The notes: generated from the letters alone by a model not told the origin. A DNA stretch of 64,000 nt from CAVSLM01 sp963728895 (GCA_963728895.1 CAVSLM010000001.1:1-64000); one strand, 5' to 3'. Numbered from the stretch's first letter, positions 20,315 through 30,737 are shown. Numbers and translations: made by a program.

Positions 20315-21528
20315 GCACTGCGCGGCAGCGTCAAGCGGTGCCGGGACGCGCGCGTCGCGCGCCGCCGGCATTGCCGGCCGGTTTCGATGTCTGGCTCGTT
20401 GCGGCTGTGGTGGTGCTGGTGGCGCTGGGCCTGGTGATGGTGACCTCGGCGTCCATCACCAGCGCCGACCGCCAGCTCGGGCAGCCTTTCTACTATCTGA
20501 TCCGCCAGGCGGTCTACATCGGGGTCGGCGCGCTTGCGGCGGTACTCGTGGCGCGCACGCGGCTCGAGCGCTGGGAGCGGGCCGGAGCGCTCATGCTGGC
20601 ACTCGGCTTCGCGCTGCTGGTGGCGGTGCTGATCCCGGGCGTGAGCCGGGAGGTCAACGGCAGCGTGCGCTGGCTGCCGCTCGGCATTGTCAACCTGCAG
20701 GTATCGGAAGTCGTCAAGCTCGGCGTGCTGATCTATCTTGCCGGATATCTGGTACGCCACGGCGATGAGGTACGCACCAACGTCGCGGGCTTCATGAAAC
20801 CCATGGCACTGCTGGCGGTGATCTGCGGCCTGCTGCTGGCGGAGCCCGACTTCGGGGCCACGGCGGTGCTGCTGGCGACTGCCCTCGGCATGATGTTCCT
20901 GGCCGGAATGCGGCTGTGGCATTTCGCGATGCTGCTCGCGGTCGCCTCTGGCTCCCTGGTCACCTTGGCGCTGACTTCGCCCTATCGCGTGAAGCGGCTG
21001 ACGACGTTTCGCAATCCCTTCGAGCATCCCTACGACAGCGGTTACCAACTGATCCAGGCGCTGATCGCCTTCGGGCGCGGAGAATGGTTCGGTGTCGGCC
21101 TCGGGGGAAGCGTGCAGAAGCTTTTCTACCTGCCGGAGGCGCACACCGATTTTCTGTTTGCGGTGCTGGCCGAGGAACTGGGCCTGCTCGGGGTCGTGGC
21201 GGTGGTTGCCTTGTACGCGATCATCGTCTGGCGTGCATTCGAGATTGGTGCCCGTGCCGAGTCCGTCGGCCGCCACTTCGCTGCCTATCTTGCCTACGGC
21301 ATTGGGCTGTGGATCGGCCTGCAGGCGCTGATCAATCTCGGCGTCAACATGGGTGTGCTGCCGACCAAGGGCTTGACACTGCCTTTTTTGAGCTACGGCG
21401 GCAGCAGCATGGTGGTGACCTGCACCGCCGTGGGCTTCCTGGTACGGGTTGGCCTGGAGTGTCCGCGTGGTGTGGCGCGGGCCCGAGCCGGGCGCGCTCC
21501 GTTCGGCTTCCTGGTGCGCAGCGCATGA
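20311..21528 (+). CDS. ftsW: Septal peptidoglycan glycosyltransferase FtsW
   Basis: 405 residues, SEDS-family polytopic membrane protein that polymerises lipid II at the septum with FtsI. The cytoplasmic Arg-rich head of about 25 residues precedes the helices. Conserved segments: MVTSASI, SREVNGSVRWLPLG, EPDFGATAV, GRGEWFGVGLGGSVQKLFYLPEAHTD (the catalytic region, in several pieces) and GLTLPFLSYGGSSM. Both ends overlap neighbours by 4 bases. Confidence 0.96.
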   Translation: MSTARQRQAVPGRARRAPPALPAGFDVWLVAAVVVLVALGLVMVTSASITSADRQLGQPFYYLIRQAVYIGVGALAAVLVARTRLERWERAGALMLALGFALLVAVLIPGVSREVNGSVRWLPLGIVNLQVSEVVKLGVLIYLAGYLVRHGDEVRTNVAGFMKPMALLAVICGLLLAEPDFGATAVLLATALGMMFLAGMRLWHFAMLLAVASGSLVTLALTSPYRVKRLTTFRNPFEHPYDSGYQLIQALIAFGRGEWFGVGLGGSVQKLFYLPEAHTDFLFAVLAEELGLLGVVAVVALYAIIVWRAFEIGARAESVGRHFAAYLAYGIGLWIGLQALINLGVNMGVLPTKGLTLPFLSYGGSSMVVTCTAVGFLVRVGLECPRGVARARAGRAPFGFLVRSA

Positions 21529-22688
21529 CGGGCGCCGCGTATCGAAGCTCCAATATGGGCCCGGTGCTGATCATGGCCGGCGGCACGGGCGGTCATGTCT
21601 TTCCCGCGCTCGCGGTCGCCGAAAGGCTGCGGGGCCTGGGTGTGGCCGTCGTCTGGATGGGGACTCGGCGCGGGCTTGAGGCACGCGTGGTTCCCGGTGC
21701 CGGGTTTCCGCTCGACTGCATCTCGGTAAGCGGTCTGCGCGGCAAGGGCGTGGTCCGTTGGCTCAGCGCCCCGTTCATGCTGCTCTGGGCGTTTCTGCAG
21801 GCCTGTCGCGTGCTGCTCGAACGCCGCCCGCGCGCAGTGCTGGGTCTGGGGGGCTTCGTGACCGGCCCCGGCGGTGTCGGGGCGTGGGTGCTGCGCCGCC
21901 CGCTGCTGATCCACGAGCAGAATGCCATTGCCGGACTCACCAACCGCCTGTTGGCACGCCTGGCAGACCGGGTGATGGAAGCTTTTCCCGGCACTTTCCC
22001 CGCCGCCCGTCGTGCCCTGTGTACCGGCAATCCGGTACGCGCCGCAATCGCCGCCCTGCCGGTGCCGGAGATCCGCATGAGCGGCCGCACCGGCCGGCTG
22101 CGCCTGCTGGTGTTGGGCGGCAGCCTGGGCGCACGGGCGCTGAACGAGGTGCTGCCCCGGGTGCTCGCGGCGCTGGCGGAAGATGTGCGTCCGGAAGTCT
22201 GGCACCAGACCGGCGAGGCCCATCTGCAAGACTCGCGCGAGGGCTATCGTAAGGCCGGCCTGGAGGTGAGCGTGGTGGCCTTCATCGAGGACATGGCGCA
22301 GGCCTACGGCTGGGCGGATCTGGTGTTGTGCCGGGCCGGCGCGCTGACCGTGGCGGAGCTCGCCGCAGCCGGTGTCGGTGCGATCCTGGTGCCCTACCCC
22401 TTTGCCGTCGACGACCACCAGACCGGCAATGCGCATTATCTGAGCGACGCGGGCGCCGCGGTGCTGGTGCAGCAGCCCGAGCTCGGTGCCGAGCGCCTGG
22501 CGGCGCTGATCGCAGGCTTCGCCGCGGACCGCACCACAGTTCTCGCCATGGCGCGCGCCGCGCGGGCGCTGGCGAGACTCGATGCCACCGAGGACGTGGT
22601 GCGCCAGTGCCTGCAGGCGGAGGGCGGCACACCGGCCGGTCCGGTCCTGCCGGGAGGCTGCACGGGGGAACATCGTGAGGAGCTCTGA
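21525..22688 (+). CDS. murG: UDP-GlcNAc:lipid I GlcNAc transferase
   Basis: 387 residues, peripheral inner-membrane GT-B enzyme making lipid II. The N-terminal donor/acceptor loop reads MAGGTGGHVFPALAVAE, with HEQNAIAGLTNR and the second glycine loop GGSLGARALNE. The ATG at 21525 overlaps ftsW (ATGA); an ATG at 21555 would also give a complete enzyme. The C-terminal tail of about 20 residues is longer than usual. Confidence 0.95.
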   Translation: MTGAAYRSSNMGPVLIMAGGTGGHVFPALAVAERLRGLGVAVVWMGTRRGLEARVVPGAGFPLDCISVSGLRGKGVVRWLSAPFMLLWAFLQACRVLLERRPRAVLGLGGFVTGPGGVGAWVLRRPLLIHEQNAIAGLTNRLLARLADRVMEAFPGTFPAARRALCTGNPVRAAIAALPVPEIRMSGRTGRLRLLVLGGSLGARALNEVLPRVLAALAEDVRPEVWHQTGEAHLQDSREGYRKAGLEVSVVAFIEDMAQAYGWADLVLCRAGALTVAELAAAGVGAILVPYPFAVDDHQTGNAHYLSDAGAAVLVQQPELGAERLAALIAGFAADRTTVLAMARAARALARLDATEDVVRQCLQAEGGTPAGPVLPGGCTGEHREEL

Positions 22689-24129
22689 GGGTGATGCCTC
22701 GCATCCACCGCGCGAGTCGCACAGCATGGGGCGCGTGCAGTGCGTGCACTTTGTCGGCATCGGCGGCGCGGGCATGGGCGGTATCGCCGAAGTCATGCTC
22801 AATCTCGGCTACCGGGTCACCGGATCCGACATGCATGAGAACGCCGTTACGCGCCACCTGGCCACCCTCGGCGCGCGCATCAACATCGGCCACGACGCCG
22901 GTGCCATCGCTGGCTGCGATGCGGTGGTCATCTCCAGCGCCATCGCTCGCGACAATCCCGAAGTGCTGGCCGCGCGCAGCCAGCGCGTTCCGGTGGTGCC
23001 CCGTGCCGAGATGCTCGCGGAGCTCATGCGCTTTCGCTACGGCATCGCAGTTGCCGGGACCCACGGCAAGACCACCACGACCAGCCTGGTGGCGAGCCTG
23101 CTGGCCGAGGGCGGACTGGATCCGACCTTCGTCATCGGCGGACGCCTGAACAGCGCTGCCAGCAACGCGCGCCTGGGCGCAGGGCGCTACCTGGTGGCTG
23201 AGGCCGACGAGAGCGATGCCTCGTTCCTTTATCTGCAGCCGTTGCTGGCAGTGGTGACCAACATCGACGCGGACCACATGTCCACCTATGGAGGCGATTT
23301 CGCGCGCTTGCGCCGCACATTCCTCCAGTTCCTGCATCACGTGCCCTTCTACGGCCTCGCCGTGCTGTGCCTGGAAGATCCCGAGGTGCGCGCGCTGCTG
23401 CCCCAGGTCACACGTCCGGTCCTGACCTACGGCTTCGTGCCTGATGCCGACCTGCGCGCTTCGGACCTGCAGGCGGTCGGACTGCAAAGCCGTTTTCAGG
23501 TGCACCTGCCGGATCGCGCCGAGCCGCTGCCGGTGGTGCTCAATCTCCCGGGACGCCACAACGCGCTGAACGCCCTGGCGGCGATTGCTGTAGCCCGCGA
23601 AGTCGGTGTGGACGATGCGGCCATGCAGCGTGCGCTGCAGGGTTTCCAGGGCATCGGACGGCGCTTCCAGGTCTACGGCGAGATCGCAACGGCGGCCGGA
23701 AACGTGGTGCTGGTCGACGATTACGGACACCATCCCAGGGAGATCGCGGCGACCCTGGCGGCGATCCGCGAAGTCTGGCCGCACCGGCGCCTGGTGGTGG
23801 CCTTTCAGCCACACCGCTACACCCGGACGCGTGATCTCTTCGAAGACTTCGCGCGCGTGCTGTCGGAGCCGGACCTGCTGCTGCTGACCGAGGTGTACGC
23901 AGCGGGCGAAGTCCCGATCGCGGGCGCCGACGGACGCTCCCTGGCGCGTGCCATTCGCATGCGCGGGCAGGTGGAGCCGGTGTTCGTGGAGCGTGCCGCG
24001 CAGCTCGCAGAGGCGTTGCCGCCGCTGCTGCAGGGCGGCGACGTGCTGCTCACCCTGGGGGCGGGCGACATCGGTGCCGCCGCGGCCACGCTGCCCGTCC
24101 AGCTCGCGATGGGCAGGGACGCACCATGA
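22675..24129 (+). CDS. murC: UDP-MurNAc:L-alanine ligase
   Basis: 484 residues with the GTG at 22675 as start, close to the E. coli length. The start follows GGGGGAA and overlaps murG. An ATG at 22726 is the alternative but has no visible ribosome site. Family features: HFVGIGGAGMGGIAEV near the N-terminus, the P-loop AGTHGKTTTTSL, DEADESDASF-like EADESDASFL, and DDYGHHP. It catalyses the first amino-acid addition to UDP-MurNAc. Confidence 0.95.
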   Translation: MRSSEGDASHPPRESHSMGRVQCVHFVGIGGAGMGGIAEVMLNLGYRVTGSDMHENAVTRHLATLGARINIGHDAGAIAGCDAVVISSAIARDNPEVLAARSQRVPVVPRAEMLAELMRFRYGIAVAGTHGKTTTTSLVASLLAEGGLDPTFVIGGRLNSAASNARLGAGRYLVAEADESDASFLYLQPLLAVVTNIDADHMSTYGGDFARLRRTFLQFLHHVPFYGLAVLCLEDPEVRALLPQVTRPVLTYGFVPDADLRASDLQAVGLQSRFQVHLPDRAEPLPVVLNLPGRHNALNALAAIAVAREVGVDDAAMQRALQGFQGIGRRFQVYGEIATAAGNVVLVDDYGHHPREIAATLAAIREVWPHRRLVVAFQPHRYTRTRDLFEDFARVLSEPDLLLLTEVYAAGEVPIAGADGRSLARAIRMRGQVEPVFVERAAQLAEALPPLLQGGDVLLTLGAGDIGAAAATLPVQLAMGRDAP

Positions 24130-25082
24130 TGTGTGCCGAGCGCGAACGCCCCGACGTCCCTTCGCCGCTGCCGGCGGGGCTGCGCGGAACCGTGCGCTGG
24201 AACGAGCCGATGGCGCTGCACACTACTTGGCGCGTGGGCGGACCGGCGGATCGCATCTACGTCCCGGCTGACGCCGAGGATCTCGTGGCGCTGCTGCACT
24301 CGCTGCCCGCTGCGGAGCCTGTGATGTGGGTGGGTCTCGGCAGCAACCTGCTGGTGCGCGACGGCGGCATCCGCGGCACGGTGATCCTGACCCATGGCGC
24401 GCTGCGCGGGCTGAGCGCTCTGGATGCGCATACGGTACGCGCGGAAACCGGCGTCGCCTGCGCCAAGGTGGCGCGCTTCTGCACGCGGCTCGCGCTGAGG
24501 GGCGTGGAGTTTCTGGCGGGCATCCCCGGAACTTTGGGCGGTGCGCTGGCGATGAACGCCGGTGCCTTCGGCGGCGAGACCTGGACCCGGGTGGTGGCGG
24601 TGGAGACCGTGGACCGCCGGGGAGTACGGCGCGAACGTGGATCCGGGGACTTCGAGATCGGCTATCGCAGCGTGCGCGGACCGGCAGGAGAGTGGTTCCT
24701 GGCGGCCCACCTGGCGCTCGCCAGCGGTGACGGCGCTGCCATGCAGGCGCACATCCGCGCGCTGCTGGAGCAGCGCAACCGCACCCAACCCACCCAGCAG
24801 CCGAGCTGCGGATCAGTGTTCCGCAATCCGCCGGGGGACCATGCCGCGCGACTGATCGAGGCGGCAGGGCTCAAAGGCCGATGCATCGGCGGAGCCTGTG
24901 TCTCCGAGAAGCACGCCAACTTCATCGTGAACACCGGTACGGCACGTGCGGCGGAAATCGAACGGCTCATCGTCTTCGTGAAGGAGACCGTGCGCGAAGT
25001 GCACGGCGTGCTGTTGCAGGAGGAAGTGCGGATCGTGGGCGAATACCTGGATGCCGGAACGCACCGGCGCGAGGAGAACTGA
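24126..25082 (+). CDS. murB: UDP-N-acetylenolpyruvoylglucosamine reductase
   Basis: 318 residues, FAD-dependent reductase completing UDP-MurNAc. FAD-binding segments GLGSNLLVRDGG and FLAGIPGTLGGALAMNAGA are present. The catalytic serine region is SCGSVFRNP, and the C-terminal acid is in LLQEEVRIVG. Length and this serine context suggest a type II enzyme, shorter than the E. coli type I. The start overlaps murC by 4 bases. Confidence 0.95.
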   Translation: MMCAERERPDVPSPLPAGLRGTVRWNEPMALHTTWRVGGPADRIYVPADAEDLVALLHSLPAAEPVMWVGLGSNLLVRDGGIRGTVILTHGALRGLSALDAHTVRAETGVACAKVARFCTRLALRGVEFLAGIPGTLGGALAMNAGAFGGETWTRVVAVETVDRRGVRRERGSGDFEIGYRSVRGPAGEWFLAAHLALASGDGAAMQAHIRALLEQRNRTQPTQQPSCGSVFRNPPGDHAARLIEAAGLKGRCIGGACVSEKHANFIVNTGTARAAEIERLIVFVKETVREVHGVLLQEEVRIVGEYLDAGTHRREEN

Positions 25083-25083
25083 G

Positions 25084-26037
25084 GTGGACGTGCACAACGA
25101 CGCTCCCGCCGGGTTGGGCAAGGTCGCCGTGCTGATGGGCGGGCTTTCCGCAGAGCGCGCGGTATCGTTGAAGAGCGGTGCGGCAGTGCTTGCAGCCCTG
25201 CAGCGCCGCGGGGTGGATGCGCACGGCATCGACGCCGGCCGCGACGTGCTGCGGCGCCTCGACGAAGGCGATTACCAGCGGGTGTTCATCGCCCTGCACG
25301 GACGCGGTGGTGAGGACGGCGTCATCCAGGGTGCGCTGGAGGTCCTGGGGCTGCCCTACACCGGCAGCGGCGTGCTGGGCTCGGCGCTCAGCATGGACAA
25401 GCTGCGCACCAAGCAGGTGTGGATCGGGGCCGGTCTGCCCACGCCGGAGTACGTGCGGCTGGAGGCGGCAACGGACAGCGCTGAGGCGATCGCCGCAGTC
25501 GGCCTGCCGGTGATGGTGAAGCCGGTGCGCGAAGGCTCCAGCATCGGCATGACCAAGGTCACCGATGCCGGTGACCTGCATGCTGCCTGGCAGCGGGCGG
25601 CCGAGTACGACGACTGCGTGATTGCCGAGCGCTGGATCAGCGGCGCCGAGTACACCGCGACCGTGCTCTCGGGCGAGGTGTTGCCCTTGATCCGCCTGGA
25701 GACGCCGCGCGAGTTCTACGACTACGAGGCGAAGTACCACGCCGACAGCACGCGTTATCTGTGTCCGTGCGGACTGCCCGCGGAGCGCGAACAGGCCCTT
25801 CAGGCGCTGGCGCTGCGCGCCTTCCAGGCGGTGGGCGCAAGCGGCTGGGGCAGGGTGGACTTCCTGCTCGATCAGCAGGGCGCGCCCTGGTTCATCGAGC
25901 TCAACAGCGTACCGGGCATGACGGACCACAGCCTGGTGCCCATGGCGGCACGGGCAGCAGGCATCGATTTCGACGCGCTGGTGTGGCGCATTCTTCTCAC
26001 CAGCCTGCAGCATGAGCGCCTGGGAGTCCAAAGCTGA
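25084..26037 (+). CDS. ddlB: D-alanine--D-alanine ligase
   Basis: 317 residues, ATP-grasp ligase that makes D-Ala-D-Ala for murF. Visible: VAVLMGGLSAERAVSL, ALHGRGGEDG, MVKPVREGSSIGM and the C-terminal WFIELNSVPGMTDHSLVP. The GTG at 25084 lies 1 base after the murB stop and follows GAGGAG at 25070. The last base of its stop is the first base of the ftsQ ATG. Confidence 0.95.
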   Translation: MDVHNDAPAGLGKVAVLMGGLSAERAVSLKSGAAVLAALQRRGVDAHGIDAGRDVLRRLDEGDYQRVFIALHGRGGEDGVIQGALEVLGLPYTGSGVLGSALSMDKLRTKQVWIGAGLPTPEYVRLEAATDSAEAIAAVGLPVMVKPVREGSSIGMTKVTDAGDLHAAWQRAAEYDDCVIAERWISGAEYTATVLSGEVLPLIRLETPREFYDYEAKYHADSTRYLCPCGLPAEREQALQALALRAFQAVGASGWGRVDFLLDQQGAPWFIELNSVPGMTDHSLVPMAARAAGIDFDALVWRILLTSLQHERLGVQS

Positions 26038-26828
26038 TGCGGGCGCGCAGGCCCGGGAAGCGCCAGGCGCAGGCGCGCGCTGTGCGTCGCTGGACGCTGC
26101 CCCGCATCAACGTAGGGCTGCTGCTGGTCGGCGTGTCCACGGTGGCGATCACCGCGGCCGTGGCCTGGGGTGTGGCGCACCTGCTCGACCCGGACACGCT
26201 GCCGATCCGCTCCGTGCGGGTCGAAGGGGATTTCGTGCACCTCAGCGCCCGGCAGGTGCGGGCGGCCGTGGCGCCGGTCGCTCGCGGCGGCTTCTTCCAG
26301 GTGGCCGTGGGACAGGTGATGCGTGCGGCGCAGTCGCTGCCCTGGGTGGATCGGGTCTCGGTCACCCGCATCTGGCCGGACACACTTCTGATCGCAGTGA
26401 CCGAGCAGACGCCGCTCGCACGCTGGGGCGAGCACGAGTTGATCAACCGGCGCGGCCAGCGCTTCGCCCCTCCACTGGACACTTTCCCAGCGGGTCTGCC
26501 GCAGCTGCGCGGCCCCGACGGTCTGGAGACGGTGCTCGCGGCGCGTTATTACGAAATGGCCCGGGTGCTCGCGCCGGTCGGCCTGCAGATCCGCGAGCTC
26601 GATCAGGACGAGCGCCGCTCCTGGCGCATGCTGCTCGACAACGGTATCGAGCTCAGGCTGGGACGCACCGAGGCCTACGAGCGCCTGCTGCGTTTCGTGC
26701 GGCTGTATCCCGGCACGCTCGCACCGCAGGCGGAAATGGTCGGGCAGGTGGATCTGCGCTACACCAACGGTTTTGCGGTGCGATGGAAGTCGCAGGAGGA
26801 CCAGGCTGGCGCGACGCGCGGCGGCTGA
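26037..26828 (+). CDS. ftsQ: Cell division protein FtsQ
   Basis: 263 residues. An Arg-rich cytoplasmic end of about 20 residues is followed by one transmembrane helix (about 25-45). A POTRA domain then begins at LPIRSVRVEGDFVHLS, followed by a beta domain with LPWVDRVSVTRIWPDTLLIAVTE in pieces. It links early and late divisome proteins via FtsL and FtsB. Translation is coupled to ddlB (TGATG). Confidence 0.93.
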   Translation: MRARRPGKRQAQARAVRRWTLPRINVGLLLVGVSTVAITAAVAWGVAHLLDPDTLPIRSVRVEGDFVHLSARQVRAAVAPVARGGFFQVAVGQVMRAAQSLPWVDRVSVTRIWPDTLLIAVTEQTPLARWGEHELINRRGQRFAPPLDTFPAGLPQLRGPDGLETVLAARYYEMARVLAPVGLQIRELDQDERRSWRMLLDNGIELRLGRTEAYERLLRFVRLYPGTLAPQAEMVGQVDLRYTNGFAVRWKSQEDQAGATRGG

Positions 26829-26836
26829 TCGAGGGT

Positions 26837-28074
26837 ATGGTGAAGAAATCCGAGCGGAACATGATTGTCGGTCTCGATATCGGCACCTCCAAGGTGGTGG
26901 CCATCGTCGGCGAGATCACTCCGGAGGGCGATATCGAAGTCATCGGCATCGGTTCCCACCCTTCACGCGGCCTCAAGAAAGGCGTCGTCGTGAACATCGA
27001 ATCCACGGTGCAGTCGATCCAGCGCGCGGTGGAGGAGGCCGAGCTGATGGCCGGCTGCCAGATCCACTCGGTCTACGCCGGCATCGCCGGCAGTCACATC
27101 CGCAGCCTCAACTCCCACGGCATCGTCGCCATCCGCGACAAGGAGGTTACGCCGAGTGATGTGGAGCGGGTCATCGACGCCGCGCGCGCCGTGGCGATTC
27201 CCGCCGACCAGAAGATCCTGCACATCCTGCCGCAGGAATTCATCATCGACAGCCAGGAAGGCATCCGCGAACCGGTGGGCATGTCCGGCGTGCGCCTGGA
27301 GGCAAGGTGCACATGGTCACCGGTGCGGTCAGCGCCGCGCAGAACATCATCAAGTGCGTGCGGCGCTGCGGCCTGGAGGTGGACGACATCATCCTCGAGC
27401 AGCTCGCTTCCAGCCACGCCGTGCTCACCGAAGACGAGAAGGAGCTGGGGGTGTGTCTGGTCGACATCGGCGGCGGTACCACCGACATCGCGGTGTTCAC
27501 CGAGGGTTCCATCCGCCACACCGCGGTGATTCCCATCGCCGGCGACCAGGTGACCAACGACATCGCCGTGGCGCTGCGCACGCCGACGCAGCATGCCGAG
27601 GAGATCAAGATCAAGTACGCCTGTGCGCTGACGCAGCTCGCCACGGCCGACGAAACCATCGAGGTACCGGGCGTTGGCGATCGCCGGCCCGCGGCGTCTG
27701 GCGCGCCAGACGCTGGCCGAAGTGGTCGAGCCGCGCTACGAGGAGCTGTTGACGCTGGTGCAGGCGGAGCTGCGGCGCAGCGGATTCGAGGATCTGATCG
27801 CCGCAGGCGTGGTGCTCACCGGCGGCAGCTCGCAAGCATGGAAGGGCTCATAGAGCTGGCGGAGGAGGTGTTTCATATGCCGGTGCGGCTCGGGCTGCCG
27901 CAGCACGTCACCGGGCTGGTGGATGTGGTGCGCAATCCGATCTACGCGACCGGCGTCGGGTTGCTGCTGTTCGGCAAGCAGAACCGCAGCGAGCGCACGA
28001 CCGAAGTGCATCTCGGCAAAGGGGTTAAAGGGTTGTGGCAAAGAATGAAGGGATGGTTCCAGGGCAATTTCTAG
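26837..28074 (+). CDS. ftsA: Cell division protein FtsA, frameshifted
   Basis: Actin-like ATPase that anchors FtsZ to the membrane. The start MVKKSERNMIVGLDIGTSKV and the C-terminal amphipathic helix GLWQRMKGWFQGNF are intact. The reading frame breaks near 27304 (a base missing before AAGGTGCAC), near 27683, and near 27832. The last two cancel, so residues between them are read in the wrong frame. DIGGGTTDIAVF and the ATP-binding GGSS segment are present in the correct frames. The corrected length, about 412 residues, is normal. ftsA is essential in most relatives and sits between intact neighbours, so sequencing error is likely. Confidence 0.93.
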
Positions 28075-28151
28075 AGGGCAGGTAGCGGGCGACGGGTCGT
28101 CCGGGCGACCCAGGGGCAATTCTAGACACTCAATCTCAGGAGGTGGCGGCA

Positions 28152-29300
28152 ATGTTCGAACTGATGGATGCCTATACGCAGAACGCAGTCATCAAGGTCA
28201 TCGGTATCGGCGGCGGTGGCGGCAACGCCGTGCAGCACATGGTGTCTGCAAGTATCGAAGGAGTGGACTTCATCTGCGCCAATACCGACGCGCAGGCGCT
28301 CAAGAACACCTCTGCGCGCACCGTTCTGCAGCTCGGCAGCCACATCACCAAGGGGCTGGGCGCCGGCGCCAATCCCGACATGGGCCGTCAGGCGGCGCTT
28401 CGAGGATCGCGAGCGCATCACCGAAGTGATCGACGGCGCCGACATGGTGTTCATCACCGCGGGCATGGGCGGCGGCACCGGCACCGGCGCGGCGCCGGTC
28501 GTGGCGCAGGTCGCCAAGGAACTCGGCATCCTGACGGTCGCGGTGGTGACCAAGCCGTTTCCGTTCGAAGGCAGCAAGCGCATGCAGATCGCCAACCACG
28601 GCATCAAGGAGCTGAGCCAGTACGTCGATTCGCTGATCACCATCCCCAACGAGAAGCTGCTCACGGTACTGGGCAAGGACGTTCGCCTGCTGGACGCGTT
28701 CAAGGCCGCCAACAACGTGCTGCTGGGCGCGGTGCAGGGCATCGCCGAGCTGATCACCCGTCCGGGCCTCATCAACGTCGACTTCGCCGACGTGCGCACG
28801 GTGATGTCGGAGATGGGCATGGCGATGATGGGCTCCGGTAGCGCCCGCGGCGAGGACCGGGCGCGCGAAGCTGCGGAAGCGGCCATCGCCAGTCCGCTGC
28901 TGGAGGACATCAACCTGCCGGCGCACGCGGCATTCTGGTCAACGTCACTGCCGGCATGGATCTGTCGATCGGCGAGTTCGACGAAGTGGGCAGACGGTCA
29001 AGGAGTTCGCCTCGGACAATGCGACGGTGGTGGTCGGCACGGTCATCGATCCCGACATGAGGGACGAGCTGCGGGTGACGGTGGTGGCCACCGGGCTCGG
29101 TGGGCAGATCAAGAAGGAGGAACCGGCCATGAAGCTGGTGCATCGCAACCAGAACGGCGAAGTGGACTACGAGAAGCTGGAGCGTCCGACGGTAATCCGC
29201 AAGCAGGCGGCCAGCGATCGCATGGCCTCCGCGGTCGGGCACGACGCCAACCTGGACTACCTGGACATCCCGGCCTTCCTGCGCCGCCAGAGCCGACTGA
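28152..29300 (+). CDS. ftsZ: Cell division GTPase FtsZ, frameshifted
   Basis: Tubulin-like GTPase forming the Z ring. GGAGG at 28139-28143 precedes the ATG at 28152. GIGGGGGNAVQHM and the GTP signature GGGTGTGAAPV are visible. Four single-base defects occur: an extra C near 28398, a missing base near 28917, a missing base near 28990, and an extra A at 29291. They sum to zero. After correction the protein ends LDYLDIPAFLRRQAD then TGA at 29298-29300, the usual C-terminal peptide that binds FtsA and ZipA. Read uncorrected, the last frame runs on to 29500. Confidence 0.94.
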
Positions 29301-29668
29301 CAGGTTTTGGTGGACCGCCGAGCTGGGTCGAAACGGTGCGCCAGGCCCGGGCACGGCACCGGCACGGTGCGTGCCCGGAGGCGCGTCGCGCGCTCACGTC
29401 CCGTCTTGATGATTGCTGCAGGCTGCGGAGCGGTAAGTCTTTTCCGCAGCCGAAGGGGGCCTGTGCCGGTGTGCGCCGGCGGGCGCACGGTTTGCCGTGA
29501 TCCCTGGCACAGTGCCTGCTTGGGCAAGTGATAATGTCGCAGGATCAGCGACTTGCCGGCACGGGCAGTTCGCTTTCCACGGGAGGGGTGCTATGTTACG
29601 ATGCGCGCCTGCTCCCACCGCACGGGCCCTCGTGGTGCAGAGGGAAACACAGGGGGGACACCCAGATA
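29301..29668. other. ftsZ-lpxC intergenic region
   Basis: About 370 bases without a gene. A 9-bp perfect stem GGCTGCGGA / TCCGCAGCC lies at 29421-29451 with a 13-base loop and no T-run. The lpxC promoter presumably lies here; TATGTT at 29592-29597 or TACGAT at 29597-29602 could be the -10, but no convincing -35 is seen. Confidence 0.5.
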
Positions 29669-30582
29669 ATGATCCGACAACGAACGCTGAAGAACGTCAT
29701 TCGCGCGACTGGGGTAGGTCTCCATACCGGCGAGAAAGTCTTCCTGACCCTGCGCCCCGCGGCGGTGGACAGCGGAATTGTATTCCGCCGCATCGACCTG
29801 CCCGTGCCGGTGGACATCAAGGCGAGTCTCGAGAACGTTGGAGACACCCGATTGTCCACCGCGCTGGTCAAGCACAACGTACGCATTTCGACTGTCGAGC
29901 ACCTGCTTTCGGCGCTCGCCGGACTTGGGATCGACAACGCCTATGTGGACCTGAGTGCTCCCGAAGTTCCGATCATGGACGGCAGCGCCGGGCCATTCGT
30001 TTTTCTCATCCAGTCGGCGGGAATCGAGGAGCAGGCGGCTCCCAAGCGCTTCGTGCGCATCAAGCGCACGGTAGTGGTCGAAGAGGGCGACAAGTGGGCG
30101 CGGTTCGACCCCTTCGAAGGGTTCAAGGTCGGGTTCACCATCGATTTCGATCATCCCGTCTTCAAGTGCCACAGCCGCAAGGCGGTCGGTCGATTTCTCC
30201 ACGACTTCTTTCGTCCGCGAGGTGAGCCGCGCCCGCACCTTCGGCTTCATGCGCGACATCGAGCTGCTTGCGCGACCGCCAGCTCGCGCTGGGCGGCAGC
30301 CTGGACAATGCGGTCGTGCTCGACGACTATCGAATCCTGAACGAGGACGGGCTACGCTACGAGGATGAGTTCGTCAAGCACAAGATCCTGGATGCGATCG
30401 GCGATCTTTATTTGCTCGGCCACAGCCTCATCGGAGAATTCAGCGGCTACAAGTCCGGGCACGCCTTGAACAATCATCTGCTGCGTACGCTGATGGCGGA
30501 CGCCAGGGCATGGGAGCAGGTCACCTTCGAGAACGTGGAGCACGCACCCATATCCTTCATGCAGCCGGTGCACGCCGGCTGA
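29669..30582 (+). CDS. lpxC: UDP-3-O-acyl-N-acetylglucosamine deacetylase LpxC, frameshifted
   Basis: Zinc deacetylase, the committed step of lipid A synthesis. It begins MIRQRTLKNVIRATGVGLH. STVEHLLSALAGLG carries one zinc histidine; the C-terminal part carries HKILDAIGDLYLLG and GHSLIGEFSGYKSGH with the remaining metal and catalytic residues. Two extra bases, near 30187 and 30264, shift the frame in turn; between them DFSTTSFVREVSRA and GFMRDIELL read in the third frame. The corrected length is about 304 residues, normal. The gene follows ftsZ as in Escherichia and Pseudomonas. Confidence 0.93.
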
Positions 30583-30737
30583 GGGAAGCAGGCGGCTGGA
30601 AAGCCGGCGCAGCAGGCAACCGGGATACCAGGGGGCCGGTCGGTCAATGAATGATGACGCTGGGCTCGCCGCGATCCCGGCTGCGGTCGTCGCGGAATGC
30701 TTCCAGCGTAGAGTCGATTTCCGCTCCTTCAGCGGGA

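Noticed and set aside
29421..29451. Terminator after ftsZ
   Set aside because: A good 9-bp stem but a 13-base loop and no T-run on either strand.
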